Assembly: GCA_037576195.1 (NCBI GenBank)
Contig: CM075102.1
Location: forward strand, 38,684,745-38,748,744
Length of the DNA stretch: 64,000 bases
Origin: Phytoseiulus persimilis
Taxonomy: Eukaryota > Arthropoda > Arachnida > Mesostigmata > Phytoseiidae
Direction: 5' to 3'
The position numbers and the translations under genes are program-made. The notes under the pieces are model-generated. The model had not been told where the DNA came from, ran no database searches, and worked only from the letters and a program-made list of their open reading frames with translations. This document shows positions 22,557 to 34,785 of this stretch, in pieces (position 1 is the first letter of the stretch; the number at the start of each line of letters is the position of its first letter).

Positions 22557-23814
22557 TCACTGACTACTCCCGGGAATTATGGCTCCAGTTTGATATCCGT
22601 TGGGATTGTTCCCGATCGTGGCTTGCTGCCCGTATCCCTGATGTCCTGGCGGCAGATATCCTATCTCTGAAATGGCATTTCTCGTTTCGATAAGATTACC
22701 TTTACCCAGATTGCAGAGAACATAACTTCCATGTTTCCCTATAAAAAACGTCATTCTCAGCACCGCCAGATCTTCCCCCAGACTCACGATGGCCATGGTT
22801 GTTGCCGATGGTCGCGTGTTGTCCATATCCTTGGTGGCCTGGTGGAAGAGGGCGTCTTCCTGTCTCTGGGGAAGCACATTGCAGTTTTTAGCGGGTCGCA
22901 TGGTGCTTGGGATCGGAGGAGTAGTCTTCAAGACAATGCTCAGGTTTATTCACTCACGATATAGCTGGCCTGTGGTCGCTTGACCGCCATAGGAAGTATG
23001 TCCAGGAGGCAGAGGGATTTTCCCGGTGTCTGAAGGGTGGACTCAGCTCAAGATATTGTTTTACTCTCCGATACATGCATTCAGTCGATGTACAACACCA
23101 GATGTGAGTGAAAAATTTCCAAGCAGGGGCGGCATCCAAAACAACACCTAGTGGAGGTTTAAAGAGGTATACTCACGATGTATCTGTCCAGCGGTGGCCT
23201 CCTGGCCATATCCTTGGTAGCCTGGTGGCAGCGGACGCTTCCCAGTGTCTGATGGGGAGGAAATGGTCGCATAGAGTTAGTTGTGGATGAGGATCAGAAT
23301 AAATGTCTGTTCGAACCAGCAAAGAGACGCGATAACTCACAATACTGTTGTCCTCCTAGGGTTGCGTCCTGTCCGTAGGAAAGATGACCCGGTGGTGCCG
23401 GGTAACCAGTATTAGCTGAAACTTGGCTAAATATTTCACTCACGGATCACAGTTTTCCACTGACGAAATTCGTGGCGGAAGCTCGTGGTAATGAGAGGAT
23501 TCTCGGAAACAAATCATGCTCGCTCATGCTCACAGTGAACATACCATATCCAGTGGTTGCTTGGTGTCCGTACTCGGGGCTACCGGGAGGCAACGCATAC
23601 TGAGAGCCTGAAGTTCATCGACAATTATCGTTACTCCTCCGTTGCATGGAAACTCTGCTTTCTTCGAGCGTTGTGATCATACCAGCCTCTGAACACTCGT
23701 TCCTCAATTAATTCGCTCACCTCCAATGGTAGCACTTTGACCATAAACCTGGTGTCCGGGTGGTGCTTGAGTGGATGCCAGGGCGAGAACAGAACAGAGC
23801 ACGAAAGCTTTCAT
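22557..23814 (-). CDS. Secreted repeat protein, one PPG-YG-AT repeat per exon
   Basis: Seven exons splice cleanly: 23721-23814, 23545-23607, 23341-23415, 23177-23248, 22958-23029, 22788-22865 and 22557-22666 (TGA at 22557). All introns are GT-AG and every junction is phase 1. The 187-residue product begins with a signal peptide (MKAFVLCSVLALASTQA). Each exon then carries one unit: APPGHQVYGQSATIGG, LPPGSPEYGHQATTGY, APPGHLSYGQDATLGG, LPPGYQGYGQEATAGQ, LPPGHTSYGGQATTGQ, LPPGHQGYGQHATIGN and LPPGHQGYGQQATIGN. The consensus is LPPGHxxYGQxATxG. The last exon adds a Gly/Asn-rich tail. Symmetric phase-1 exons allow growth by exon duplication without frame loss. Low-complexity Pro/Gly/Tyr/Gln secreted proteins are often cuticle, silk, cement or eggshell components, but I recognise no family, and that role is inference. 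Confidence 0.88.
22557..23814 (-). repeat. Tandemly duplicated coding exons (seven units)
   Basis: Coding units of 16-17 residues recur at spacings of about 130-210 bp across the locus. The 22788 and 22557 exons are the most alike (PPGHQGYGQ-x-ATIGNN), as are the 23177 and 22958 exons (TGK-x-PLPPG). This suggests successive local duplications. The introns between them look dissimilar by eye. Confidence 0.8.
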
Positions 23815-23953
23815 GGTGATTCTACCGAATAAAAGAATACATTGCTTATTGAGCGTTGCCGCTCCATCGGAGTTCCCACCAAAAAAAGGTACCAAATGTA
23901 ACTCGCTCACATGTCCGTGATATCTATAGGTTCCCTGAAAACTTCAAGAAGCT

Positions 23954-23962
23954 CCTTTTATA
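23954..23962 (-). promoter_or_regulatory. TATA box of the repeat-protein gene
   Basis: TATAAAAGG on the minus strand, about 140 bp upstream of the ATG at 23814. It is well placed for a short 5' UTR. A strong TATA box fits a tissue-restricted, highly expressed secreted product. Confidence 0.6.
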
Positions 23963-26569
23963 GAAGACCGGCCCTTCCCTCCCAGAAATAAAAAATCCTT
24001 GGAAATTCTGGTTTTCTCTCCACACTTTCTCTTCAACGACAGTGGTGATTACGAACTGTCAAATGTGGAATCTCATTCCACTCAGAAGTGTAATAACACA
24101 GCAGCTCAAGAGAGGTTCCATCAGCTTCAGGTGCGGAATGATGACGCTGAGCACTGAATGTCGTCGACGAGTCGTCACACAAGATGGGCTCAATCTTCCT
24201 TCAAAAATGGATCGTCGAGAACGATTTCAAGATGCCAATAGACGTTCTGCGCGCTTTCCGTCCATCGACCGTGATGTCACATCGCATGGGGAACAGTCGT
24301 CTCCCATCGTCGTCATCCAGCTCAGCTAATTAGCTTTAGCTCTTCTCACGATCCATCCACTTTTACCGCCAGCCTGGCATCCTCATTTGTTTCAGTGACA
24401 GGTGCCAACTTATGTTGTTGACGACGAAACTCGGTGCTGTACTCGGAATTACATTTCCAGAAGTCTCATTGAAGTCCGCGACTCTCGAGGGCGAAATTCT
24501 GCCCGAAAACCCACCGGTGGTTTTGGTTATTTTTCCCGAGTCGTACATTATGTCACAACTGTTCATTGATTCGCAATCAACTGAGGAAGTTTGTTGTCGG
24601 CCTTGGGTGGGAATCGCAGGGGACAATCCGACCCGGATTAGAAGCCGAGTAGCGGCGCAATCTCGGATCCGAACATCTCGGGTGTAGAACTTCCAGCCCC
24701 CACCGGCTGTTTTCTGGCATCGAGAAGCTAGCACGCGACCACGCAAGAGCGCAAACGAACTCCTCAAGAGCCACATGCTGGAAACATCCGAGAGATTTTG
24801 TCACGAAGCAGATCAACCTTGTAGAATGCCGATACTAGCATACGCAACATGAGTTCAAGAACTTCCCGCAGGAGACGATTATGCATCCCCGAGTTTGATC
24901 TTTTGCTAGAAAGCTGTGGTCGGTTTTCTGGTCGTTCGTTGTCTGAAGAGCTTCCTCAAAAAGCTCCAAGCACGGTCCGACTAGAATCTCTCGACGTCAG
25001 TTCCGAGATTCACTCGCGAACAGGGGAGCACCCGAATTTTAAGGAGGTACCCGGAGACGTGAACGACACTCCTTCCTCACTAACAGAACCTTCGCCACCA
25101 AGAGTCTCAGTTTTGAAAGACACTGTTTGGATCCGCTGCATATCACGAGTTTGTCACGCATGAACTGACCTCGGTGCCGGGTATCTTTCTTGCAACGATT
25201 CACAAAACTTCGGATTCGCACGCAGCCAGACCGTTGGCACTCTGACTGCTATGCTTGGCGTCGGAGTGACTGTTCTCAAATATTCTTTGGATGATGATCT
25301 CGATCACAAGTGTCAGTACCTCGGAGCTGCTTCGGCCGCTTCTAAACGTTGTTGTCTTGTGAGTCAAGCAGCAACGTCGCTTTAGGAATCAGCCTGGTAA
25401 GCTCAGCAATCTGCCTCGCGACAGGGAGGTCGGTAGGTTTGTCCAGCAGTTTGTCGTGAGTCGTGAACCTTCATGGATGTCATACTTGCATTGATCGACG
25501 AGTGTTCCAAGATTCGACGAGAGAATACATTCGGAGCGTGAGTTCTGGAGATCACGCAGGCGACGGTCTTTCCCGAAGTTATTACTTTCGATGATGGACG
25601 GGTATTCCCTGCTTTCAATATGATTTGGAACGGTGGGCCCTATCCATCAATCGTGTCAAGTTTCCGAGATGAGATTTGGGTGAGCACGTTCTTCCTTCAG
25701 AGAACCCGACCGTGGAAACTAGCGCTTATCATTGGAGAAACCTCAGTAAATCCATTTTCCGACGGAACCTAATTTTCAAACACTCATAGCGGATCCGACA
25801 TCGATGGTCTTCGGAAACTACTTCGAAGGAGTCGGAAGAAATTTGGACTTCTGGCCCCCTGATTTTGCTCTCCTAGCAGAATCGTTCGTGACCCACTGAG
25901 GGGGGCGATTTCGAGGGACTTCCCGACAGGAGGAAGGCTCCTTCCTGGGCCTGAGAAAAAGAATGTCCGACGAATATCCGTGGGCGGCTGAGTCATGGCC
26001 AAAAGAAGGGCAACCTTGATCGTGGCCCAGCTTACAGCTATCACACTGTACTCTTCGAAACGGGGATCGTTATGATTGCAGTGCATGGATTGCGAGACAA
26101 CGAGCTCACATCGGAACATTCCGAAGACGCCCTGCAGACCGACACCGGTTATATGTTTTAGTCTAAGATACTGGAAGCCTGTTTTCGGAACTGCCGTGCC
26201 AGGGCGCGAGCATGTGCTAAATAGAAAGCTGAGATCGATGAGCTTCCGTGGAATACTCGTTGAATTTACCAGATGTGGCCGTAGAGCATAGGGTTAAGGG
26301 AGCCATGCCGACCACAGATTCGACCAAAATTCTGCCTCAGGAAAGCGCCGCCCGGACGTTGCGGTGCCATCGCTCTCGGCCATCCTCCGAGAAAGAGCGT
26401 GCATCGAGCGCAGCGCAAGTCAACTTGATGATTCCAGAGCAACCGATTTCCGGCTTCCTCGTTCGTAGAGTTCGTATTTTTATTCGCCCGTTATCGTCCC
26501 ATGAAGACATCATGTCCACGCTCCGGCAAAGAGGAAATTTCGTGAGCTATTGTTCTTACAATGATTGCG
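23963..26569. other. Intergenic with weak candidate exons
   Basis: Weak signals only. Minus 24363-24720 is open and includes SGKITKTTGGFSGRISPSRV. Plus 24849-25163 begins at an ATG (MSSRTSRRRRLC). Plus 25170-25375 encodes a hydrophobic SQTVGTLTAMLGVGVTVLKY and then reaches a GTGAGT donor. Plus 25486-25770 reads well (PEVITFDDGRVFPAFNMIW) but contains an in-frame TGA. The plus-strand pieces together could be a small membrane-protein gene or pseudogene. I assign no function. Confidence 0.3.
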
Positions 26570-27631
26570 CTATCTGAATGAGAACAACGTGTAGAGCATG
26601 AATCCCAAGAGGGCAAAACTTATTGATTGAGCTTGTTCCACCGCGTTCGAGCAGTAAGTGCCGCCCCAGCTTCTGATAATTTTATCCAGTGCATCCTTCC
26701 CTTCTTTCTCCATCCGCCTGCCTCCACATTTCGCGGAGCTATATTTGGAAAGTAGACACGCTCCATGGTCGATCAAAGCATTGCAAGTTGCCTGCCGGTC
26801 CAAGAGTCGCTCGAAACGTAGAATTTCCTTCAAACAAGAATGCCCCGTTAAATTTTCATCAGAGCGAAGATAGAGGAGAAGTTGGGTCCGCAGCCGATCG
26901 TCATGAGCTCACCTTCCAGGTGAACATGGTAACGTTGTGCGGCCTGCATTGAGCGTCAGCTTCGAGATAGCATCTTGCATTTTGTACAGCTCCCTGGATC
27001 AGAGTCCTGTCCCTTGGGTCGCACAGCAACTTCAGGACACTGACAGCGGCCCGAATTATCTTCTCTTTTTCCGTTTCTGGAGCATCACAATTCGAGTATT
27101 GTTTTATGTAGCACTCCACGAGCTCTTGGAAGCCAGAGCAGAACTGTGCGATGTCGGTGCCGTCCAAGTGGATCGGGCGCATTCGATTCGGATATGATTT
27201 GATGATCTGGGAACAACAATGAAACGGATAGTCAATTCGTCACAGAGCGGCGGCGGCCTCAGAGACTGGAAGTCGGCTTTCACCCTCCCTGCCCCCATGA
27301 TCCTGCTTCTCCTAGAAACGACCGCAGACTACCTCGAATTCGACGAACATCCTTTCGCCTCAGATGCGACCTCCACGTACGCCACGAACACCGATGGATG
27401 CGAGAGCTCGGGTCTGGAACTCCTCAATAATCCACGGGCACGGAATGCCCCTATCACAAATGGCTCACTTGGGGAGTTGCAAACGGAAGAGATACTCACC
27501 TCTTCGAAAAATGTGAAGTCCCTCTCGATGAAGCGATTGGTGCATGTCTCGTATTGCTGAGGATTGCACACCTCGGCATCGCAGCACAAGAATCCGGTCG
27601 CCATGATACAAGCACAGCCTAACCAGAACAT
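26570..27631 (-). CDS. Cysteine-rich secreted protein, probably GPI-anchored
   Basis: Three phase-0 exons join with GT-AG introns: 27500-27631, 26913-27206 and 26570-26827 (TAG at 26570). The product is 227 residues. It starts with a signal peptide-like MFWLGCACIMATGFLCCDA, and then has about twelve cysteines spread over the ectodomain (VCNPQQYETC, FCSGFQELVEC, NCDAPE, LLCDPRD, ARCYLEADAQC, ATCNAL, GACLL, AKCGG, TYCSNA). One N-glycosylation sequon (NVT) is present. The C-terminus is hydrophobic (SISFALLGFMLYTLFSFR) with almost no cytoplasmic tail, as in GPI-anchor signals. The even cysteine spacing in a helical background recalls DUF19-like extracellular domains of invertebrates, but I cannot confirm it. 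The start is the first ATG after an in-frame stop. Confidence 0.82.
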
Positions 27632-29393
27632 GGCGATCGCGTTTTTCAAGTTTCCGGCTTCTCCGGAATCTCATGTCATGTTGGGGCCTCGATCGGCAGG
27701 AAGCCAGCGAGAACGAGAGCGTTCTCGAGCTGTATGGGTGTGTTCGTTCGCTGTGTTTTCAGTTCGGACGAGCCCTGAAAACGTGGGAAAACGGAACACT
27801 CCTCTATGAGGAGATTTTCGCGACCGTGGATGAAGAGCAAAGCCGGTGCACTTGAAAACTTTCAATCCGCGAGTCGGCGAGCATACCACCAGGCAGCGCG
27901 CAGGACGGCAAGCAGATAACGAATGATTCAGGGCAAATTTGAGCTGCCGTTTCGAACGTTATTCGTGAGACGCAAGACTTTGCTCAGACGACAGCGACTT
28001 TGCCGCGCTTTGCCAGCACACTGTGAACATTATGAGGCGGACGTTTGTTTTCCATCTGACTTTTTAGTGTTCTCGCGAATTAGAAAACAGCTCTTGCCAA
28101 TCGTTGCTCTTGCCTCATGGCATCAGGTTTCGCTTGGCCACTCTCCTCGTCTTGCCCGCTATCACCAACTTCCTAAGCACGACTGTTAAGCAACGAATGA
28201 GCTTTGACTGTCAATGCTCGAAAATGTGCAATTTCATTAGCAAGGTTCGGGATTTCAGGATAAGTTGTTCCGAAGAAGGTTCCTGGAATTCCCGATGCAT
28301 AGCAGTGCGGCCGTCAGACCGCTTCAGTCCACGTAGTTGGACGTCTGCCGTGTCGTGGGTCTTCAAAATTAGAGTTGCTTCGATTGTGTTCTTCCAATGA
28401 GATTTTATGCCATGTTTGAATCAGAGTCACCGGGAGCAGAAAGGAAACGTATTCGTTTTCGAAACAATGTTTTGTCAAGATTTTATTCATAAGCGGCATG
28501 TAAGGTCTCGAGAACATTCATTGGGTTACCTGTTTTGTATATGTATATTCATCATTTCGTCGGTATAAAAAATAAGCTGTCGGGCTCACACGCCTTCGTA
28601 ATTTGCGATTGTGGTTCACAATCTATGGATAAAACAGATCTTCGAGCGAGCAGCCTTCGAGCTCAGCATGCGACGCTGTGAGGAGCTCGAATCAGCTGGA
28701 ACATGAGAGACAGCTTGGTGGACTCTAATATCTCCTGAGAGCTTCACGACTCTGAGAACAAATCAACGAAGAGAGACGCATCCAGTGGGACTCGATGAGT
28801 TATTTTCATTGAAAAATCGAATCCAAAAAATTTTGAAGTGGAATGTGAAACGGGCTGATGGTTGTGGAGTCGAACTCGTTGCAAAACTTCAGGATCCCTC
28901 CGCCCATTTTCTGAATGAGCTTTTCACAAAGTTTATCGTTGTTCTCTCCACATATTTACATTATGCGGGTCGAGCCGTTGCACCACCCTTCGTCTGTTAC
29001 AAGTGAATCTCGCTGCTAAGACGGGTTCACACATGGCCTTTCCGCAGGTTGAGAACTCCGGACGCGTTTTGCAGTTTTTATTTCAGATTTTCATGCCTGT
29101 CTTTCATCGCTCACGGACGAAAGGGAAGTTACAGAACATAACATAAAGGAAGATCCGTGCTTAAAAGCTGTCCAACGACAGAGAGATTCTGTCCCTCTCG
29201 ATTGAAGATGAAATCCTTGTTTCATCCGAATGTTTGGTTGGAAGCTTGATGGTTCAAACTGCTCAGAGAAACTCCGAATATGTCTCTTGTTCTCTTTTCG
29301 TATTTTTCTTCTCTTCTCGTTTTCCCTCGCTTATCTAGGTTGCGCGGGATAAGATATTGTCCGGCAGGAGTGTTTAAAATCATTTTTCTGACT
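27632..29393. other. Intergenic between the secreted protein and UCKL1
   Basis: A plus-strand frame at about 28785-29006 is open for 73 codons without a clear start, and several poly-pyrimidine stretches occur. The segment 28100-28560 is AT-richer. No supported gene. Confidence 0.3.
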
Positions 29394-32088
29394 TCAGCTG
29401 TATGAGATTGCCTCGGTGCCAAAATATCGGTCTCCAAAGTTCCCTGTAAGACGTCAATTGTTCAGTTTCGTCATCTTCGCAGTTCATGGATGCGGACATT
29501 CCAGATGGGATTGCCGGCACGATGTTTCGGGCAAGCGGCTTTCGGGTTCCCTAGAGATCTTACCGATACCGGGCTTGATATAAAACTTGTCATTGATCTC
29601 GGGATCAACGGCAGTGGTGACGATTTGTACTTTCGGGAACGCATAAGCGATCGACTGGACTCCTGAAGAAGCCATCAAGAGCGAACACAAAGTAATATTA
29701 TCTTCAGGAACATCATGGTCCAAAAGAACCCGGATCGCCATCATCGACGCCGCTCCCGTCGCGACAGTCGCATCCATCAAGAATATCCGGTAGTCCTGAA
29801 ATTCGGTTTGGATTATATCTTGGGATCTCGCGACTAGTTCCCCAGTGGGCTTGCGGATCCAACGATGCGAATTCCGTTGCATTTGAAACTGCCAAAGAAA
29901 TGGGCTCTGAACCGGAGTTCGGTCACTGTGAGCAACGCTTAAGCTGCTCGCAACGATGCTTTGAGAACCTCACCTGAATATCCTTTGGCAAACGAAGGTA
30001 GTACAGTTCCGGCTCTCCGGTGATTGAGTTCGTCTGGATGAGAATTTTGCCGAGTCGGACGTTTTTTAGCACATCACATAATGCTTGTTCCATTGTCTCA
30101 CCGGCACGGAGGATGCTAACCCCGCAAATTTTACCCGCTCCGCTCCTCATCCCTGGGGAGAATAATATTCATTCACTACACAACATCAAATCCCGTCGTC
30201 GCTGACAGCTTTCTGTTATTCAAGATAGAGAGTCTGGTCAATCGGCTTGATACGAAGGTGAGCAAAGTGAATATGATAAGCCGACTCACCTTCATAAACA
30301 AGATTCTGTTGGGTATCAACTATGACTTGTTTGAACGGGAGGAGCGACAAGGACTCCTCAATCAACAAACGCATTAATCGTTTTGAATAGAAGATGAAGG
30401 AATCGCGATCAGTGTCGCGATTTCGGATGAACGTGTGGATTCCTCGAACCTGCGGGGACGAAGACAATTTAATCGCGGACTTGACTGCATCATCATCGAA
30501 GGTATGCTAGACGTATTCCCTTCATTGGAACCTCCAGAGCTGAGTCTACACACCTGCGAAGTCTCGGGTAGAATGTGCAGACTGGTTGGCATCGGCTGAT
30601 CGTTGAGGATTTCAGCTAGGGCTGAACGAAGTTTCAGACCACGAGCTTGCAGCTGCGCGTGCACGTGATGAACTATGAGGTCAATGGCGACTTTGTTCTC
30701 TCCCCCACGAGGAACAACCAGATCGGCATGCCGCATCGTAGGTGCAATGTGTAGATCGTACGAAGGCTTAACGAAACGCTCGTATTGTCCGAGACATCCG
30801 ATGAGATCACGACCGCGCTCGGAAATATCTCGTTGCAGTCTCCTTGCCAAGCGGATGTCGGAGTCTGTGTCGATGAAGACTTTCATGTCCATCATGTCGA
30901 GGAGGTCCTTGTGGGCGAAGCACAAGATGCCCTCGAAAATGATAACGTTCGCACCGTACATGAATTTGAAACGTTTCTCGCGTGCGTGGGTCACGAAGTT
31001 GTACACGGGAACTTCGACTCGTTTGCCTTCTTTTAGCTTCTTCAAAGTGTCGATGAGAAGATCGAAGTCGAAGGCGTCCGGGTGGTCGAAATTGTACTTG
31101 TTCTTCTCGGCTTGTTCGTGCTGCTCCTCGTTGAGCACCTAACGGAGTAACTCAGGATAAGAAACTCTTCGATGATTCGAACTGAGGCGCTCGACGATCT
31201 CGGCGGTTCAGAACGGATCTCGGTTTTCGAGGGACACCGGAAGGAGTTTCACTGACCTTGTAGAACGAGTCCATACTGAGCAGAGTTACCCAAGGAACAT
31301 TGAGAGCTTCAATGATCCTCTTCGCAACCGTGGTTTTACCGGAGGCGCTGCCTCCACAAATACCGATGACGAAAGGTTCGATAGTCTGGCCATGCTTATC
31401 GTACCACGGGGGTCTACCGGCAGTGTAAATTGTTCGTTGTCGTGTTCTGATCACTGGAGGGTCACCTAAGAATAGGAAACTCTTCGTCAAGAGGAATTCG
31501 GAACAGAGATGAAATGCATCGCTGAACGAATCCGGGGGGGGGGGGGGGGGGGGGGAGGATGAACTTGGGTCGACGCTTGGATTCCATGGGCCTCATAAGG
31601 TTGCCATATCTGAGGAGTCGATAACTTCTCTGACACGGGAATCGTTTGGGATTCCTGCGCCTCTCCACGGAGTCGCGCAGAGCACCATTCCTTTACTAAC
31701 AATGAAAATTCAAGCATCGCCTCGGGCCACTAGCGATATTAATAATTGTCTTGCAGAGACCGTTCGTACTAAGTCAGGCTAGGTCGAGTGGAACAATGTT
31801 CTTTCTCCACCGTGCGGCAATCGGAGCCCTGTCCATAAATAGAAAAGCGGCTCGAAACCGTCTCCGCGGTGGATACCTTTCACGACCTTGGGTCTTTTCC
31901 TCAACGGACTTTTTGGTGGGCTTGTGGATAGTGTACCTTTGTTGGAAGACGCTGAGAAAGTCCGTTCTCGTCGATGAGTCTTGTTCTGGTTCCTCGAGGC
32001 AGTGGGTGAGGTCGGTGTTTCCACTTTAGTTTCGAACTCCAACTGCACATCGATCGTACCTCCACCGAAGTCATCGCTGTTCTCACTG
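29394..32088 (-). CDS. UCKL1: Uridine-cytidine kinase-like 1
   Basis: A pyrimidine-salvage protein: an N-terminal uridine/cytidine kinase fused to a C-terminal uracil phosphoribosyltransferase-like domain. Exons with agreeing phases: 31877-32088, 31257-31465, 30554-31138, 30290-30449, 29974-30152, 29564-29795 and 29394-29443 (TGA at 29394). The 5' exon encodes a Ser/Arg-rich linker ([15 protein letters not shown]). Then come [15 protein letters not shown], the P-loop [13 protein letters not shown], the substrate region [22 protein letters not shown] and the lid [13 protein letters not shown]. The UPRT-like part shows [53 protein letters not shown], a region around [11 protein letters not shown] and GNFGDRYFG. 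The family's PRPP-loop form (TGAA rather than bacterial TGGS) is kept. The protein ends soon after the UPRT domain. The start codon lies upstream of 32088 and is not securely found; ATGG at about 32305 is a candidate. Confidence 0.95.
31534..31555. repeat. 22-bp poly-G tract in a UCKL1 intron
   Basis: An uninterrupted run of 22 G on the plus strand (poly-C on the UCKL1 sense strand), about 70 bp upstream of the exon 31257-31465 acceptor. Such runs are length-unstable and hard to sequence. Confidence 0.9.
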
Positions 32089-34785
32089 CTGGGGAGAAAA
32101 AGTCACAGTGAAGCAAAACGAGAGGGAATCGCGGCAGACTAAAGTTCGTTGGGAGAGCTGTTCCGCTTTCGGAGCGATCTGTGATTTGATGTTCCGTCGT
32201 GTGCGCATGTCAAAACCATGGAAATTCCCGTTGGAAAACTTGAGCTCGGGTCGACTCTCTCGACGTAGCAGTCCTGCGCTGCGCAGCTTGGGACGTCAAC
32301 GACCATGGTTTATTTTCTGCTAAATCAGGATCCCGGCAACAGATCTCCGACTCAACTACTCTGCTGGGGGCGACAGGCCTGGTTGCCTATTGACGCCCAG
32401 CCGACGCGATCGTGCATGGGTTAACGATTGGACCGTCAGCGGTTCGATTTTTAGCAACTAATACGAGCTCCAAGTCTCCGTCATTATCCAGGGGTGGGTC
32501 GTTTCCTCGATATTGCGGTCAAGCTTCTGTCTCCGAGGAGAGCAGGAATGGTGAAAATTGTTCAATCAACCTGAATGCCAACCCGCACCAGAGCGCTTGG
32601 ATCCATTTTCGACGCAGGATCCCCTCCGCGGCGAGACTGGGCCTGCCTGAAACACATCTTTGCCGAATAGAAGACGTCAACATGCAGTGTGTTCAGACGA
32701 TATTGGGACAGGCCGCAACGTCTCCGTGAATCCTAAAGCCTGGCGCTCGGAGATAACACAGCGGCCGATCGTCGAGAGCGCTGATCACTCCCGGATGGTA
32801 AAACCCCCACTGATAACACGCGCCTTTGCATCACTCGGCAGGGAGAGCGATGTCTCATAGCGTCACAGGAAACTCGAGCATACGCGGGTGACTGCCGAGG
32901 GAAACTGCGCGGATACCTGCGGAATTCCACCCGCACCATCGACTGTTGCCCGGGTCACCCATCGATCGCTTCGGGAAAGGAAGCACCAATTTTCGTCCAA
33001 GAAGGGACGCGAGAGAGGAACTCGGACTTGGTATCCGTCGGGAGGAAATATGGGAGCTGAAAGTCTCACTACTCAAGGTGGATTGAGAGATTTCGGGAAT
33101 CTGGCTCTGGAGACAACCGACCCAAGTCCATATGGTTTGAGATTGACATCTCTTCCTACAACGGTTTTTCTTCCACGCGGTGGCGGATCTTTCCACATGC
33201 TCATTCGGATATCCCTTCTGGGCGACCATCTAGCGCCCGGTGGCATCCAGGCTGTTGCCTGTTAGTGCTCGTGAGCCACCCTCAGGCTTTGGGTCGACGG
33301 GATCACCGATCGAGAGTCGGGAAACTGAACAATTTCATTCCTAGTCCCGTCGGCTGTTGTCAACGGCCCGAGAACTGAACTATTCAAACTGAAGAGGGAG
33401 AGAAAGCTCCGCAATGGAAGCTCCGCAGCAGACGAGAATTTCAGCGAGGCCGATTTCAATACGGATCTTTGATGAGTTCGGACTGATGGGCTTCGACGAC
33501 CATGCGGTGCGACAGAATCGTTGACCAGTGCCTGGGCTCGTAGAAGCCGAGCACACCACGTGTCGTGGCCCTCTGCTGAGCCTGAGGTGCCAAGCAGATC
33601 CTTTTTTTATTTCGTTTCCCGAGATCGTTCGTGGAGCCGGACATTTCTCCTCGTCATCGCGCGTTGACAGTCTATTCGTTCGTCATCAACCCGGACCGGA
33701 ATCCCGGGCGTATGTGGCGACTCCTGTGGCCGCAGCCGCAGTCGCAACCAGCAGAGAAGTGAACGCAAGCAGGACGGCGGTTCCCATAACAACATCCCGA
33801 AACACGAAAACTACGTCGAACCGATGACTCTATGAGAGCCGATGATGATCATGACAAGGAAACGGCTCATGAGGATTGTCTGCTGATGGTGATGAATCGG
33901 GCTTACCACTCAGAACTCGCAGAGCTCGGAGGATCACGGCCCTTCTCGGCGACCATCGCGCTTGGTCCGGAAATCGTGAACAAACTGAGGTTGCTGGCAC
34001 TTCGAGCGATTGAAGCACAGCTTTGAATCAATGTCTGTAACTCGGGAGGAGAGCTTTCTTTCTTTTTGCTTCCTCGCTCGGTCGGTTGGTCGGTCGGGGG
34101 CGACCGACTGAACGAGAGTGCCTTCCTTCCCATTGGTTCGGTAAGGCGGAAAGCAGACGGCGAGGATGGGGAGAGAAAGGGCGACCACACACAACACGCA
34201 GTTCGACGCACGGGACCACACGGTTACTTTTATCTCACGTTGTCATCCTTCGTGGCATCTGATCTCGATAGAGATTGATAATTCCATGAGAGAGTTCTTC
34301 GAAGAGTCATCGATTTTTCGGAAACACGCTCGAGAAGCTTGAGCTTCTTATCGAAGGGCCTTCCGTCACAGCTCTCTGTGTTGAGATGTTTCGCTCTTCC
34401 GGCAGGCTGCACGGAGGGAGCCGCGGGAATCTCGCGCGGTTCCAGGAACGCGCGGGGGACAAGGGAATGCTGAGAACTGTTCGGGCCGGATGGCTGTATC
34501 TTCGGCTGCTACTGTTCTCCCTACGCCTCAGGGTGCAACGTGGAAGCGAGTTTGACGAGACTCGGCTTGCTCGGTTGAAAGGCGCCCGCTGCGCCGGTTA
34601 GTCAGCCGACTGTCGACTGTCTCCCTTGCGGCTGCCGCCAGCACAACAGGCTTGCCGTTTCACTATATATAAGACGATAGAGTGGACCCAATATGCCAGA
34701 AGAACTGCCAATGACCTAAGCCTAACTCTCACGTGTTTTCAAAGCGGCGTCATAGCGCTTTCCAACGTGAAACAGTAAGCACCGG
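32089..34785. other. 5' region of UCKL1 and intergenic DNA
   Basis: No secure gene. Short overlapping frames occur on both strands around 32850-33265 and 34030-34220 without ATG plus splice support. A TATATATAAG stretch at about 34661-34670 could be a plus-strand promoter, followed only by the 8-codon frame MPEELPMT. Confidence 0.3.
33832..34026 (+). CDS. Candidate 64-residue small protein
   Basis: Starts at an ATG and reads MRADDDHDKETAHEDCLL, then a helical segment with IALGPEIVNKLRLLALRAIE, to a TGA at 34024. Balanced composition and an acidic start make it plausible, but there is no homology I recognise and no promoter close by. Confidence 0.25.
   Translation: MRADDDHDKETAHEDCLLMVMNRAYHSELAELGGSRPFSATIALGPEIVNKLRLLALRAIEAQL

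Noticed and set aside
30675..31142. Plus-strand frame of 155 codons
   Set aside because: It is antisense to the UCKL1 kinase exon, whose motifs are unambiguous.
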